Origin: Marispirochaeta sp964554875
GTDB taxonomy: Bacteria > Spirochaetota > Spirochaetia > JC444 > Marispirochaetaceae
Direction: 5' to 3'
Assembly: GCA_964554875.1 (NCBI GenBank)
Contig: CAZKQJ010000005.1
Coordinates: forward strand, 62,001 to 126,000
Length of the DNA: 64,000 bases
A program made the translations under genes and the position numbers. Under the pieces are notes generated by a model. The model was given only the letters and a program-made list of their open reading frames with translations, did no database searches and was not told the origin of the DNA. Positions 16,369 to 26,033 of the stretch are shown here, one piece after another; the stretch's first letter is position 1, and each line of letters opens with the position of its first letter.

Positions 16369-17001
16369 AATCAGAACCCAGCTGCCGATACCTATGCTGA
16401 TCTGGGCAAGATAATAGGTCGAAAGGATTAAAACCTCGTCGTACCTGACGGGACGTACAAACTTGTTCCAGGCGATTATGCAATCCGAAAGGGCAATCAG
16501 CAGGGCTCCGAGAACGAACAGGGGCTGCCGGGTGCCGAAGGCCGCAGCGATAACCAGAGCAGAGATGGCTGTGTATCCGCAAACAGCCCAGAACAGTACC
16601 TTGTCCTCAATCTTCGGCCTGAGAACCAGCAGCAGGTACAGGAGCAGGACAAGGGAAAACACCCCCAGGGCCGGCAGGTTAAATCCTCCAAGCATGAGAA
16701 AAGCGCTCAGATACCCCGCATGGGCAAAAAAGAAGCCCCCCACCCCGTGGAGAAAGGTATCATCCCCGCTGGACAGAAAAAAATCACCCACCATGGAAGC
16801 CGCCAGAGCAAAGGAAAGACCCCATACAAAGGGAAATTCCGGGCCTTTACCCGTATAGAGGGCATAGCCTGCAAGCAGGAGCAGTACGCTGCCGCTGACC
16901 GTCAGTTTGAGAAAAATACGCCCCCGCCCCTGGTGAGCGTAACAGACGGAAACTACTCCGGTGATGGCAGGAAAAAACCAGAACACATATTTTGTAATCA
17001 T
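16360..17001 (-). CDS. YhhN family membrane protein (lysoplasmalogenase-like)
   Basis: A 213-residue integral membrane protein with about eight hydrophobic segments. The family hallmarks are visible: SMVGDFFLS near 67, FFFAHAGYLSAF near 90 and GALLIALSDCIIAWNKF near 165, with the conserved acidic residues inside predicted helices. Eukaryotic TMEM86 and some bacterial YhhN proteins hydrolyse lysoplasmalogen. Spirochaetes and other anaerobes may contain plasmalogens, but the substrate here is not established. It is a single gene overlapping the receiver gene tail to tail. Confidence 0.85.
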   Translation of the reverse strand: MITKYVFWFFPAITGVVSVCYAHQGRGRIFLKLTVSGSVLLLLAGYALYTGKGPEFPFVWGLSFALAASMVGDFFLSSGDDTFLHGVGGFFFAHAGYLSAFLMLGGFNLPALGVFSLVLLLYLLLVLRPKIEDKVLFWAVCGYTAISALVIAAAFGTRQPLFVLGALLIALSDCIIAWNKFVRPVRYDEVLILSTYYLAQISIGIGSWVLISA

Positions 17002-17155
17002 GATAGTATTCTACTATTCTCCCGATTCTGGAGCAAGAACAAAACAGCGGTAGTGCTTTCTTTCATCAGGAATGGAGATTACTGTTCTTTTCTATAAACT
17101 GCTGTTATACTGTTGTCTACAGTCAGAACATTATTTCGAAAAGGAGATTTCGCTT

Positions 17156-19099
17156 GTGAATATCCGATTAAAACTACTCCTGGCTTTTCTATGTTTTGCC
17201 GTTATCTTTGCCGGGGTCGTCCAGGTTACCCTGACAAGTTCCCGGGATGTCGTCAACCTGGCAAATCAGAGCCGTCTTGCAACCGCAGCCCTGTCGGACT
17301 GGAACAAGCTTAACCTGGTTAATAACAAGCTTTTATCCGTGCTCAACTCGCCGGACTATTTCGAGCAGAACTGGCCCAAAGCAAACGAATCCTTTTATGC
17401 AAGCATGACCAGGCTGATCGAATCGGAGGAGCTTAACAGCATTCCCGGGATAGCCGAACAGCTTGAGAGTCTTTCGAACCTCTATTCCCTGATTAAACCG
17501 AACATTGACTCCATAGGCAACCTTTATACCTCCGGAGAAAGCGCTGAATTTCTGTCAAGGCTGCGGTCCCAGAGCCTGTATCAGCTTCTGGAGCAGGTAA
17601 AAAACAACCGGGAGGATGCCGGAATCTATATTGAGGCACTGCGCTTTGAAAATCTCATAAACAGCCTCGAAATTTCCTCCGATGCCTTCGACAAGCTGCT
17701 CAGCCGCCTGCCTGACCTTCTGGACGAAGAGATCCGGAGTGTTTCAGAAAGACAGCAGCTTATGGTTCTGGCTGCCATCGCTCTGGTGGGGCTTATCTCC
17801 GTGCTTTTTGCAATCCTGTTTTCCGGACGCATAAGCAGGCGGATAATCCGCATAGAAGAGGTAATGAGCGCTGTTTCCAATCGCGACCTTACGGTTCAGA
17901 CGGGAATTACAGTCAGGGACGAAACAGGGCGTCTGGCGGAGCACATCAACACGGTAATTTCAAACCTGAAAAACATCATCGATGAAATCAAGGAGAGTTC
18001 CACGGAGGCAATGCACCTGCAGGAGGAACTCTCCACATCAACCGCCGAGTCCTCCGCGGCAATGACCCAGATCGCGGCCAATATCAAGAATATTGAGCGG
18101 CAGTTTACCTCCCTGGACGAGGTAATCCAGAACGTCGACCAGTCGGTAAACTCCATAAGCCGCCTTATTCATTCCCAGAACCAGGGAATCGAACAGCAGT
18201 CCACAGCGATTGTACAGTCGTCATCCGCCATCGAAGAGATGGCCGCATCAATTCAGAATATATCGCGCCTGGCCCAGGAACGTGCCGAAGGAGTGAGCAG
18301 CCTGGTCAACGTTACCGCCAGAGGATCTGAACGGGTGGAAACCACATCCACGCTTATACGCCAGATTTCCCGGGAGATCGAAGGGCTCCTGGAAATAATC
18401 GACATAATCAATTCCATCGCCGAACAGACAGACATGCTCAGCATGAATGCCGCGATAGAATCCGCCCACGCCGGGGAGGCGGGCAAGGGATTCGCGGTTG
18501 TGGCGGAGGAGATACGCAAGCTCGCCGAGTCCACCACGGAAAACGCCCAGATGGTAACCAGATCCCTGAAGGCCATAACCAGCCGTATAACCGAAGCCGA
18601 CGAAAGTTCCCAGGAAAGCCTCATGACCCTGAAGGAGGTAAACACCGAGGTGGACAATACATCCAAGGCCTTTACAGACATCTCCCAGGCAATGGTGGAG
18701 ATGGCAAACGGGACCACAGAAGTGGTCTCCGGCACCACCGAGGTCAGAAGCGCCTCCGATGAAATCAAACAGGGTGCCGGTTCCATTCAGAATGAGGCGG
18801 AGCAGATTTCCCGCAACGTGCAGGAGGTACGCCAGCTCTCCGCCCAGGTACTGAACGGCATACGAGAGATAGATGCCGGGGGCGAAGAGGTCATCAAGGC
18901 CATAAGCTCCCTCAACGAAGCAGGGGAGGTAACCCGGGAGAACATGGCGCACCTTTCGTCAATGGTCTCCGCCTTTGTAACCAGCAGTAACGAAGCCGGT
19001 GATGCTTCAGCCGCGGAAAATGCGTCCGAGGCGAACGAGACGAAAGATGAGATGAAGGACGAGGCAGAAGAAGAGACGGCAGTCAGGATTTCGGACTGA
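17156..19099 (+). CDS. Methyl-accepting chemotaxis protein
   Basis: A 647-residue chemoreceptor. Membrane segment 1 lies at about 6-28 (LLLAFLCFAVIFAGVV), a helical periplasmic domain at about 30-195, segment 2 at about 200-222, then HAMP and a long cytoplasmic coiled coil. The signalling tip is the canonical EQTDMLSMNAAIESAHAGEAGKGFAVVAEEIRKLAE. The tail is acidic and ends without a CheR-docking pentapeptide. The GTG at 17156 is chosen because AAGGAG at 17141-17146 is ideally spaced and the basic N-terminus NIRLKL then precedes segment 1. The ligand is unknown. A lipoprotein gene follows 44 bases later. Confidence 0.93.
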   Translation: MNIRLKLLLAFLCFAVIFAGVVQVTLTSSRDVVNLANQSRLATAALSDWNKLNLVNNKLLSVLNSPDYFEQNWPKANESFYASMTRLIESEELNSIPGIAEQLESLSNLYSLIKPNIDSIGNLYTSGESAEFLSRLRSQSLYQLLEQVKNNREDAGIYIEALRFENLINSLEISSDAFDKLLSRLPDLLDEEIRSVSERQQLMVLAAIALVGLISVLFAILFSGRISRRIIRIEEVMSAVSNRDLTVQTGITVRDETGRLAEHINTVISNLKNIIDEIKESSTEAMHLQEELSTSTAESSAAMTQIAANIKNIERQFTSLDEVIQNVDQSVNSISRLIHSQNQGIEQQSTAIVQSSSAIEEMAASIQNISRLAQERAEGVSSLVNVTARGSERVETTSTLIRQISREIEGLLEIIDIINSIAEQTDMLSMNAAIESAHAGEAGKGFAVVAEEIRKLAESTTENAQMVTRSLKAITSRITEADESSQESLMTLKEVNTEVDNTSKAFTDISQAMVEMANGTTEVVSGTTEVRSASDEIKQGAGSIQNEAEQISRNVQEVRQLSAQVLNGIREIDAGGEEVIKAISSLNEAGEVTRENMAHLSSMVSAFVTSSNEAGDASAAENASEANETKDEMKDEAEEETAVRISD

Positions 19100-19143
19100 T
19101 TACGCTTGAAGAAGCCCCGGAGAGGGGATAGACTTTCAGGCAT

Positions 19144-19887
19144 ATGAGATACGCAACACCAGCGCTTCTGGTCTTCAGTCTGATTCTCGCGGTCTTCAGC
19201 TCCTGCAGCGTCGAAACCTCCATCCACATGGAGGACTCTGCAGCAGGGAAGGCGGATACACGCATTACCATGGCCCCGCTCCTGCGCCAGTATCTGGGAG
19301 ATCTGGCGGAGGTACAGGGGGCCAATGTCGACGACGATACGAGCTTCTTTGACACTGCCGCCCTGACAGCCGGATTCGCCTCCGCTGAAGGGCTGTCCCT
19401 TACCGGACTGATACTGGAAGCCCCGGAGACACTGCGGATTCTCGCCGGCTTTGCCGACATTCAACGGATTTTTCCCGAGAATATCGATACCCGGGGCAAC
19501 CCGGTTTTCTCCTTCCGGCGTTCCGGAAATACCGGGACCCTCACCATTCGCATAGATGCCCGTAACGTGGCGTCCATTCTGGAGATTGTTCCCATGGGGA
19601 ACGATCCTGTTTCCCGGACGGTTACCGGGGTTTTTCAGAACGGAGGCGATGAAGAAGAGCTGAAGGAGATGCTGATCTGGACCTTTGAGGAGTACGCCCC
19701 GGCGGAAACCATCGAGAAGATGATCGAGTCCGCCGCCATAAGGCTGCACATACAGGTTCCGGGGAAAATCATGAACGTGGACGGCGGAATCAGGCGGTCC
19801 GCGGATACAGCGGAGTTCAGAATTCCGCTGCTGCGTTTCATGAGCCTGAATCCGCCGGTGGAGTTCGCGGTAAGTTATTCACTGTAA
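19144..19887 (+). CDS. Putative lipoprotein
   Basis: A 247-residue protein with a lipoprotein signal (LILAVFSSCSVE, lipid Cys at about 21). The mature part alternates predicted helices and strands; no family was recognised. The segment RIMAPLLRQYLGDLAEVQGA is absent from known motifs I recall. It follows the chemoreceptor and may be co-transcribed, so it could be an envelope partner, but nothing in the sequence shows it. Its end overlaps the convergent HAD phosphatase gene by nine bases. Confidence 0.65.
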   Translation: MRYATPALLVFSLILAVFSSCSVETSIHMEDSAAGKADTRITMAPLLRQYLGDLAEVQGANVDDDTSFFDTAALTAGFASAEGLSLTGLILEAPETLRILAGFADIQRIFPENIDTRGNPVFSFRRSGNTGTLTIRIDARNVASILEIVPMGNDPVSRTVTGVFQNGGDEEELKEMLIWTFEEYAPAETIEKMIESAAIRLHIQVPGKIMNVDGGIRRSADTAEFRIPLLRFMSLNPPVEFAVSYSL

Positions 19888-20544
19888 ATCAAGGAACTGC
19901 AGAATCTTCCGGCGGTCTCTCTTCGAAAAGCCGGCAATCCACAGGTCCGGTATAAAAGCCCCATCTTTTCTGGATGACGGGCTTCCAAGCCCGATACATC
20001 GAAGTCCCGCCCGGCTCGCGGATTCGATTCCGGACGGGGAGTCTTCGACAGCCGCTGCCGCGCGGACCGGGATTCCGAGAAGCTCCGCGGCCTTCCTGTA
20101 GGGTTCCGGATGGGGCTTGCAGTTTTCCACCCCATCCCCGGCTACCCGCACAGGAAAGTATACAGACAGGTCGGCTGCCTTCAGCACATAATCGACATAC
20201 GCCCCGGGCGATGATGAGGCTACAGCCGTCAATATACCCAGGGAGCGAAGTTCCACCAGCAGTTCAGGGACTCCGTCCCGGGGAGGGAGCCTCCAGGACG
20301 AAAGCCTCTCCAGGGTCCGCTCAGCCTGAAGCTCCGCCAGTTCCTTCGCCCGGTACTCCCCCGCACAGCGGTTTTCCCGCATCAGGATACCCCACATCTC
20401 TTCGTCGGATACCCCGATAAAACGACGGGTTTCCTGATGCGAGAGCTGTATTCCCAGGTCAGCAGCAAGAGAGACCAGAGTTTCGGCGTGAAAGGGCTCG
20501 GAATCGACAAGGACCCCGTCCAGATCAAAAACGACAGCCTTCAA
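19879..20544 (-). CDS. HAD family phosphatase, beta-phosphoglucomutase-like
   Basis: A 221-residue HAD hydrolase with all four motifs: DLDGVLVDSEP at the N-terminus (nucleophile Asp8, acid Asp10), AVASSS (motif II), Lys in NCKPHPEPY (motif III) and VEDSPSGIESA (motif IV). The helical cap after motif I resembles beta-phosphoglucomutase and sugar-phosphate phosphatases. Its ATG overlaps the stop of the mannitol-1-phosphate dehydrogenase gene (ATGA), so it is the last gene of the mannitol operon. It could dephosphorylate mannitol 1-phosphate, fructose 6-phosphate or another hexitol phosphate; which one cannot be told. Confidence 0.88.
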   Translation of the reverse strand: MKAVVFDLDGVLVDSEPFHAETLVSLAADLGIQLSHQETRRFIGVSDEEMWGILMRENRCAGEYRAKELAELQAERTLERLSSWRLPPRDGVPELLVELRSLGILTAVASSSPGAYVDYVLKAADLSVYFPVRVAGDGVENCKPHPEPYRKAAELLGIPVRAAAAVEDSPSGIESASRAGLRCIGLGSPSSRKDGAFIPDLWIAGFSKRDRRKILQFLDLQ

Positions 20545-21878
20545 TGAGATGAACTCTCTTTCAGTGCCGGAGGCGTTACCGGGGTCAGACGGACCACCGG
20601 CTTTCCTCTGCTGGCCACAATGATCTCCCGCCCCGCCATGGCCTCATCCACAAGCTGGGCAAAGTTGTCCCTGGCCTCCTTCATTGAAACGATCCTGATC
20701 CACTGGCGGACGTAATTCCGTACAAGGTCCTCGACTCCGCGGTCCTCATAGGCGTTTTCAATGGCCGCAAGAACATCAGCATCTTTAAGGGAGGTTATGC
20801 GTGGAATCACCTCTTTTATGTCGCTGATTTCAAGCAACTCCCGCAAATGCTCCGCCTGGGGATCATTCTCGTTGCGAAAATAGAGGGCCGCGGCAATGCC
20901 GATGAGCAGGTTCCGGTTCGGGAGGCCGTACTCTATGGTACCCCGCAGGGGCTTGATCAGGCGGTCGTCGAACCCGAGCTTCCGCAGGGGCTGCCTGCCC
21001 ACCCGCTGCACATCGTCCCTGAGCCAGGGATTCTCAAAGCGCCGCAGGATCTTTTCTATGTACTCCCGGTGCCTGTCCCGGTCAAAACCGTAGCGCCGCA
21101 CCAGGACCTCCCCGCTCTCCTCCATGGCGCCGCGGACAACCTGCCGTATCTGTTCATCCTGTATACTCTGATCTATAGTCCGGTGGCCGTACAGGGAACC
21201 GAGATAGGCCGCGATGGCATGGCCGGTGTTCAGGGTGAACAGTTTGCGTTCCACGAAGGCAGTCAGGGTGTCGGTCAGCTGCATCCCCTCGATCTCCGGT
21301 ATGCTGCCGACGAACCCGCGCCGGTCGACGATCCATTCTCTGAACTCCTCCACCCGTACCCGAAGAATGTCCTCAGACTTCTCCATGGGAGGGACTATCC
21401 TGTCCACAGCTGAATCCGGAAAACCCGCATTGTCCTTAACGTAGCTCTTTGCCTCTTCACTCAGCAAGCTTTCCACGAGTTCCCTCAGTCTGCTTGAGGC
21501 ATTCACCATGTTTTCACAGGCGATGATATTGAGCCCCCCGGATTTTCCGGTCATCATGCGCCGTTCCAGCCCCGCTGCGATGCGGGGAGCAATATGTTCA
21601 AGAACGTTGGGACCTACCGCGGTGGTCACAATATCCGCCTCTGCGATGGCCTCGAGAAGCGCTTCATCCGCAGGATAACAGCCGTCCACCGGTGCAATGG
21701 TCTCTTCGCTGCGGGTTTCGCCGACTATTTCAACGATGTATTCTCCCCTTTTCTGCAGTTCCGGGATTATTGCATCACTGATATCCACGAACAGAACCCG
21801 GTATCCCGAATTGGACAGCAGGGCCCCGATAAATCCTCTCCCGATGTTTCCGGCCCCAAACTGAACCGCCAGTTTCAT
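20541..21878 (-). CDS. mtlD: Mannitol-1-phosphate 5-dehydrogenase with C-terminal Phd/YefM-like extension
   Basis: A 445-residue protein. Residues 1 to about 390 are MtlD: the NAD-binding VQFGAGNIGRGFIG at the start, DNAGFPDSAVDRIVPP, and the catalytic-region KLFTLNTGHAIAAYLG. It oxidises mannitol 1-phosphate to fructose 6-phosphate. E. coli MtlD ends near 382. Here the frame continues without a stop into about 52 residues (bases 20541-20699) that look like a Phd/YefM antitoxin: SMKEARDNFAQLVDEAMAG then IIVASRGKPVVRLTPV. No toxin gene follows. The start at 21878 is chosen on MtlD homology and the upstream AAGGAAAAGG; the alternative is 21896. Confidence 0.9.
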   Translation of the reverse strand: MKLAVQFGAGNIGRGFIGALLSNSGYRVLFVDISDAIIPELQKRGEYIVEIVGETRSEETIAPVDGCYPADEALLEAIAEADIVTTAVGPNVLEHIAPRIAAGLERRMMTGKSGGLNIIACENMVNASSRLRELVESLLSEEAKSYVKDNAGFPDSAVDRIVPPMEKSEDILRVRVEEFREWIVDRRGFVGSIPEIEGMQLTDTLTAFVERKLFTLNTGHAIAAYLGSLYGHRTIDQSIQDEQIRQVVRGAMEESGEVLVRRYGFDRDRHREYIEKILRRFENPWLRDDVQRVGRQPLRKLGFDDRLIKPLRGTIEYGLPNRNLLIGIAAALYFRNENDPQAEHLRELLEISDIKEVIPRITSLKDADVLAAIENAYEDRGVEDLVRNYVRQWIRIVSMKEARDNFAQLVDEAMAGREIIVASRGKPVVRLTPVTPPALKESSSH

Positions 21879-21932
21879 ATCCTTTTCCTTTTGCATCCTT
21901 TCCTCTTTCCTGTGCGAGACCAGAGAACGCGA

Positions 21933-23990
21933 TCAGCCGAACTTCCGGCTGAACAGGGTCAACAGACGTCCCTGAATATCCCGCCTGCTTCCCCTGGCAA
22001 GAACATCTGCGAAATCGCCGAAATCCGTCAGAGCTATCACTATTTCCGAAAGCGCGTGGGTCTGTACCGGTGAGGCTGTAAGGGGGGCAGCCAGGACCAG
22101 CACCGTCGGTTCCATGGGGACTGTCTGAATGACCCCGGCGCGGGGTTCAGGGATACCCTCGGTACGGCAGTGAAGGATCCGGACATTCAGTTCTTCGAAG
22201 ACAAGACTTCCGTAGGATTCCCTGCGTTCGAAATCCCTCCTCAGGATCTCAGTATCACAGTCCCCCCGTTCTGAGAGGGCCAGGACCGCCTGGGTCAGGA
22301 GATCCGAACGGGCATGGCGTTTCTCCACAAAAAATCCGCTTATCACCGACATGATTACCGGCAGAGACAGATCCTGGACCTGCTCGCCGACACTGACGAC
22401 ATCCCGCTGTTTTTCCGCCCGTTTCGGCTCCTCCTTTCCCGACCGCATTTTCGGCTTTTCCAGGTCCGCTGCAGCTTCCCGAAGCAGGGCCCGTATCTCC
22501 TCCGGGGAAGAATCGACACGAATCAGCACATGCCTGCACCCCCGCACCTTGAGGGGAAACGACGATATCACAAGATCGTACTCCCCGGGCACCTGGTTTT
22601 CCTCGAAATCGGGGTCCCACTGGGAATCGACAATCACCCCCCGGGGAAGAACATCCCGCACAAGGGCGGCAATATAATTCGACATCCCCAGCCCCTCCAG
22701 GCAGAGTATCCGAACCCGGAGTTCCGGTGCATGTCGGGACTGAAGCAGCTCTATATGAGCCCCCAGAGCGAGGGATGCTTCCTGTATCTCCCGGCGCACC
22801 TTGGACGGTGAAAGATCCGGCAGGCGTTCATCCATTTCCTCCAGGAACTGGCTCACCAGCGCGGCGGCTTCCGGGGAGTCCTCCAGTCCGGGATAGGGAT
22901 GCAGTCCGATCTCCCGCCACCCCGGGATCCCCAGATCGATCCTGCGGGCCGCAGCGGCCAGGGTCATGCGCAGATAGTTCAGAAGCAGCCGGTCATCATG
23001 GAGCCACACCCGCCGGGACCCCTCCAGCCGGCCAAGGGTATGCTCGATAATGGCATTCACCGGTCCCCACAGGTCACCCAGATAGGCCTCCACGGATTCA
23101 GGAGAAGCGGCGGCCACCTCCATGGAGGCAAGGACACGGGCCAGCAGAAAAACCTCCTCCCCGGTGTCGGTTTCGGAGGACAAAAGTTCCCAGGCGTCGG
23201 ATGTCATCATCCGGCGGGCTGCCTGGATATACATCTCCGGAACCTTCAGCCCAGAGGGACTGAGCCGGCGAAGGTTTCCCGTCAGAGGTATTCGCCGGGC
23301 AAGGAGAAAAAGATAGGAGTAAAGGACCCCGGAGGATGAGGGAGACAGCCTGTATCCGAGGAGATCCTCCGCTTCGCGAATAATCTTGAAAAAGCGCTCC
23401 CGATAGTCGCGGATTCCGATGAGACGGATCATCCGCTCTTCTCCGTTTTCGCTGTCTCCGCCGTTCTCGCTGCCGTATAGCAGGTAAACCGGGACAAGGT
23501 CCGGAAAAGCCGACAGGAAGAGCATCCGGATATCCGTCTCATCCGCCAGCATTCGCACCCCCGTGCCCTTCTGCTTCTCAATAAAAACCGAGTCCGGAAG
23601 AATCTCCTCCAGAGATGAGAGATCACTGCTTACCGTCGAGTCGCTTACAAAGAGAACATGGGCAATCTCGGAGAGCTTTATCCAGTCCGCCGCCAGAATC
23701 ATGTAAAGCAGAATCAGTAGAGGGCGCTGACCGCTTTCGGTAAAAGACGGACCCCGCATGTTTCCAGCGCTCTCCATCAGCCGCGACGGCACAGGATCGA
23801 TAAGCCGCACACCGAATCCCCGGCGACGCTCCATTCGTACCCCCCGAAGGTTCAAACTGCGCTCCAGGACCTCCAGGTCACGATGAATCGTTCTGACCCC
23901 CGCTCCTGTTGCTTCGGCAATCTGCTCAACCGTTGTATAGTTCGAGCTGTCCGCGAGAAGCTTTAGCACTGCCAGGAGCCGGGAGGTCAT
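21933..23990 (-). CDS. mtlR: MtlR-type PTS-regulated transcriptional activator
   Basis: A 685-residue multidomain regulator. An N-terminal HTH (about 1-60, TTVEQIAEATGAGVRTIHRDL) and a second HTH-like region (about 105-150) precede two PRD regulation domains (about 190-400). An EIIB-like domain carries a Cys in LCLEGLGMSNYIAAL (about 420-500). A C-terminal EIIA-like domain (about 545-680) has a His in RILHCRTEGIPEP. Proteins of this type activate mannitol operons according to the phosphorylation state of PRD, EIIB and EIIA sites. It is encoded inside the operon, three bases after ptsI, and the likely operators are the repeats upstream of mtlA. Confidence 0.88.
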   Translation of the reverse strand: MTSRLLAVLKLLADSSNYTTVEQIAEATGAGVRTIHRDLEVLERSLNLRGVRMERRRGFGVRLIDPVPSRLMESAGNMRGPSFTESGQRPLLILLYMILAADWIKLSEIAHVLFVSDSTVSSDLSSLEEILPDSVFIEKQKGTGVRMLADETDIRMLFLSAFPDLVPVYLLYGSENGGDSENGEERMIRLIGIRDYRERFFKIIREAEDLLGYRLSPSSSGVLYSYLFLLARRIPLTGNLRRLSPSGLKVPEMYIQAARRMMTSDAWELLSSETDTGEEVFLLARVLASMEVAAASPESVEAYLGDLWGPVNAIIEHTLGRLEGSRRVWLHDDRLLLNYLRMTLAAAARRIDLGIPGWREIGLHPYPGLEDSPEAAALVSQFLEEMDERLPDLSPSKVRREIQEASLALGAHIELLQSRHAPELRVRILCLEGLGMSNYIAALVRDVLPRGVIVDSQWDPDFEENQVPGEYDLVISSFPLKVRGCRHVLIRVDSSPEEIRALLREAAADLEKPKMRSGKEEPKRAEKQRDVVSVGEQVQDLSLPVIMSVISGFFVEKRHARSDLLTQAVLALSERGDCDTEILRRDFERRESYGSLVFEELNVRILHCRTEGIPEPRAGVIQTVPMEPTVLVLAAPLTASPVQTHALSEIVIALTDFGDFADVLARGSRRDIQGRLLTLFSRKFG

Positions 23991-23993
23991 TGC

Positions 23994-25748
23994 CTATTCC
24001 ACCTTCCAGGGGGCCAAATCCCCGGGGATCAGTTTCCGCGCCTGCATCCTGGCCGCATCCGCATCCGCATCCGCGGCACCCATAAGGCGGGAGGCAAGCT
24101 CGCCAAGACCCGCTGTGTCGATTCCTGCAAGACAGGCCTTGAGTTCCGGTATGGCGTTAATCCCCGCGCTGATCTCATCCACCCCGAGAGCCAAAAGCGC
24201 CAGGGCTGAATCAGGATGGCTCGCCATATCCCCGCACACCCCCACATGGATGCCCGCCGTACGGGCTCCTTCCACAACCCGGGAGATCGCGGCAAGCACC
24301 GCCGGATGAAACTCCTGGTAGTAGGCCGATACCCTGGGGTTTCCCCGGTCCACGGTCAGAAGATACTGGACCAGATCGTTGGTACCGATACTGATAAAAT
24401 CCGCTTTTTCGGCAAGTCGGTCGACAATCATCACCGAAGCCGGGGTTTCCACCATGATTCCCACCGGCAGACCTGAAGCAGCTGCCGGGACCAGGGAACG
24501 GACGGCGTCTATCTCCGAGGCGGAGATCACCATGGGTATCATCGCTTTTATCTGGTGGCCCTCTTCGTACACCCTGGCAATAGCCTGTATCTGGGTCTTC
24601 AGCTGGGTCTCCCGGGCGAGGAGATACCGGATTCCGCGCTCCCCCAGAAAGGGGTTGTCCTCCGGCGGATGGGGAGCATAGGGCAGGGGCTTGTCCGCGC
24701 CGCAGTCCAGGAGACGAACGATGACAGGGGAGGGCGCCATGGCCCTGCAGACCGCCCGGTATTCATCCGCCTGCTGGTCCAGTCCCGGAAAGTCGGAAAA
24801 GCGCATAAAGAGAAACTCCGTCCGGAAGAGTCCTATACCTGCAGCCCCGAAGGAGGCGGCCTGTTCAGCTTCCGCCACTCCGCCGACATTGGCCATAAGG
24901 GCGTAGGGCTTACCGTCCGCAAGTTCGGGGGCCGCCATCTTCGACCAGGTTCTGCGTTTTTCCTCCTCTTTCCGGGCTGTCTCTTTACGCTTCCGCACCT
25001 CGCTGAGCTTTTTATGGTCGAGATCGGTATCCACCGTTCCGGCGTCGCCGTCCACCAGGACCTGCTGTCCGCTGCGTACCGCGGCGATCAGGCCTTCCAC
25101 ACCGGTAACACAGGGGATTGAGAGGGAACGGGCCAGAATGGCCGCGTGACTGGTCCGGCCGCCCTTTTCCGTAATAATGGCCGCTACCTTTTCGGTATCA
25201 AGGCGTGCCGTAGCCGACGGGGTAAGCTCTTCGGCCACGATTACGCTGTTCTCCGGCAGTTCCGCGGGATCGCTGATGGACCCGTAGTAGATGGCCTCCG
25301 CAAGACGGCGCCCGATGTCGCGAAGATCTCCCGCCCGCTGCTTGAAGTAATCCGACTCGAGCTCTTCGAACTCCCGGGCGGTCTCCTCGACAAAATCGAT
25401 CACCGCCCGTTCCGCTATGGCCTCACGTTCCATGATAGCCTCTTCCACAGCCTCGGCCATATCCTCGCCGGTAAGAATTTCCAGATGCCCTTCGAAGATT
25501 TCCGCCTCGTCCTCTCCCAGCTTCTCCCGGATGCGCTCAATCAGGGCTGAATAGTAGACCGCTGCCACCTTCAGGCCCCGGCTGAAGCGTTCCATCTCGC
25601 TTTCGCTGCTCCTCCTTATATGAGACCGCGTACCGCCGTCATTGCGGCTGGAGCTGGGGCCGCTGCGTCCCAGGGGGACCTCCCGCTCGTGGAGCAGGTA
25701 AACCGTACCGGCGCCTATCCCCGATGAAGAGGGAATTCCCGTCAGCAT
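23994..25748 (-). CDS. ptsI: PTS enzyme I (phosphoenolpyruvate-protein phosphotransferase)
   Basis: A 584-residue enzyme I that takes phosphate from phosphoenolpyruvate and passes it to HPr. The active His201 lies in GGRTSHAAILARS. The HPr-binding helical domain is at about 25-140 and the PEP-binding barrel from about 260, with FRTEFLFM and the C-terminal GVCGDMASHP (Cys) motif. Compared with E. coli, a short hydrophilic insert rich in Ser/Arg occurs near residues 27-48. The C-terminus encodes a short Ala-Asp repeat from a GCGGAT-type triplet of hexamers. Its ATG overlaps the HPr stop by seven bases. Confidence 0.95.
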   Translation of the reverse strand: MLTGIPSSSGIGAGTVYLLHEREVPLGRSGPSSSRNDGGTRSHIRRSSESEMERFSRGLKVAAVYYSALIERIREKLGEDEAEIFEGHLEILTGEDMAEAVEEAIMEREAIAERAVIDFVEETAREFEELESDYFKQRAGDLRDIGRRLAEAIYYGSISDPAELPENSVIVAEELTPSATARLDTEKVAAIITEKGGRTSHAAILARSLSIPCVTGVEGLIAAVRSGQQVLVDGDAGTVDTDLDHKKLSEVRKRKETARKEEEKRRTWSKMAAPELADGKPYALMANVGGVAEAEQAASFGAAGIGLFRTEFLFMRFSDFPGLDQQADEYRAVCRAMAPSPVIVRLLDCGADKPLPYAPHPPEDNPFLGERGIRYLLARETQLKTQIQAIARVYEEGHQIKAMIPMVISASEIDAVRSLVPAAASGLPVGIMVETPASVMIVDRLAEKADFISIGTNDLVQYLLTVDRGNPRVSAYYQEFHPAVLAAISRVVEGARTAGIHVGVCGDMASHPDSALALLALGVDEISAGINAIPELKACLAGIDTAGLGELASRLMGAADADADAARMQARKLIPGDLAPWKVE

Positions 25749-26011
25749 TGGGGAGCACCCTCGGGCTGCAGAAGAGCGGTCAGGGCTTCAAAGGCCTCCT
25801 TTTCATCGGGACCCTCACAGATCAGGGTTACCTCATCGCCCTGGACAATACCCAGCTTCATGAGCTTCACAAGACTCTTGCCCGGGGCCTCCTTTCCGTT
25901 GCGTTTCAGAATAACCTGGGCCTCGAATTTTCTGACCTCCTTTACAAAACGGTTTGCAGGCCGGGTATGAAGTCCCTCTTCATTGGTTACCACCAGGTTC
26001 CCTTTAAGCAT
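25742..26011 (-). CDS. ptsH: HPr phosphocarrier protein of the mannitol operon
   Basis: An 89-residue HPr. The phosphorylated His15 is in GLHTRPA and the regulatory Ser46 is in GKSLVKLMKLG, exactly the canonical positions. Both are retained, so HPr kinase control is possible if a kinase exists elsewhere. The start at 26011 is set by AAGGAGG eight bases upstream; the longer frame has no similarity. It lies between EIIA and enzyme I, giving the operon a full phosphorelay. Confidence 0.95.
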   Translation of the reverse strand: MLKGNLVVTNEEGLHTRPANRFVKEVRKFEAQVILKRNGKEAPGKSLVKLMKLGIVQGDEVTLICEGPDEKEAFEALTALLQPEGAPQC

Positions 26012-26033
26012 TGTATCCTCCTTGACCTCAGCC

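Noticed and set aside
20541..20699. Complete toxin-antitoxin locus at the MtlD C-terminus
   Set aside because: Only an antitoxin-like domain is present; the next gene is a HAD phosphatase, not a toxin.
24048..24075. Short GGATGC-type tandem repeat near the end of ptsI
   Set aside because: It encodes Ala-Asp repeats in frame at the enzyme I C-terminus; three to four hexamers are too few to claim phase variation.
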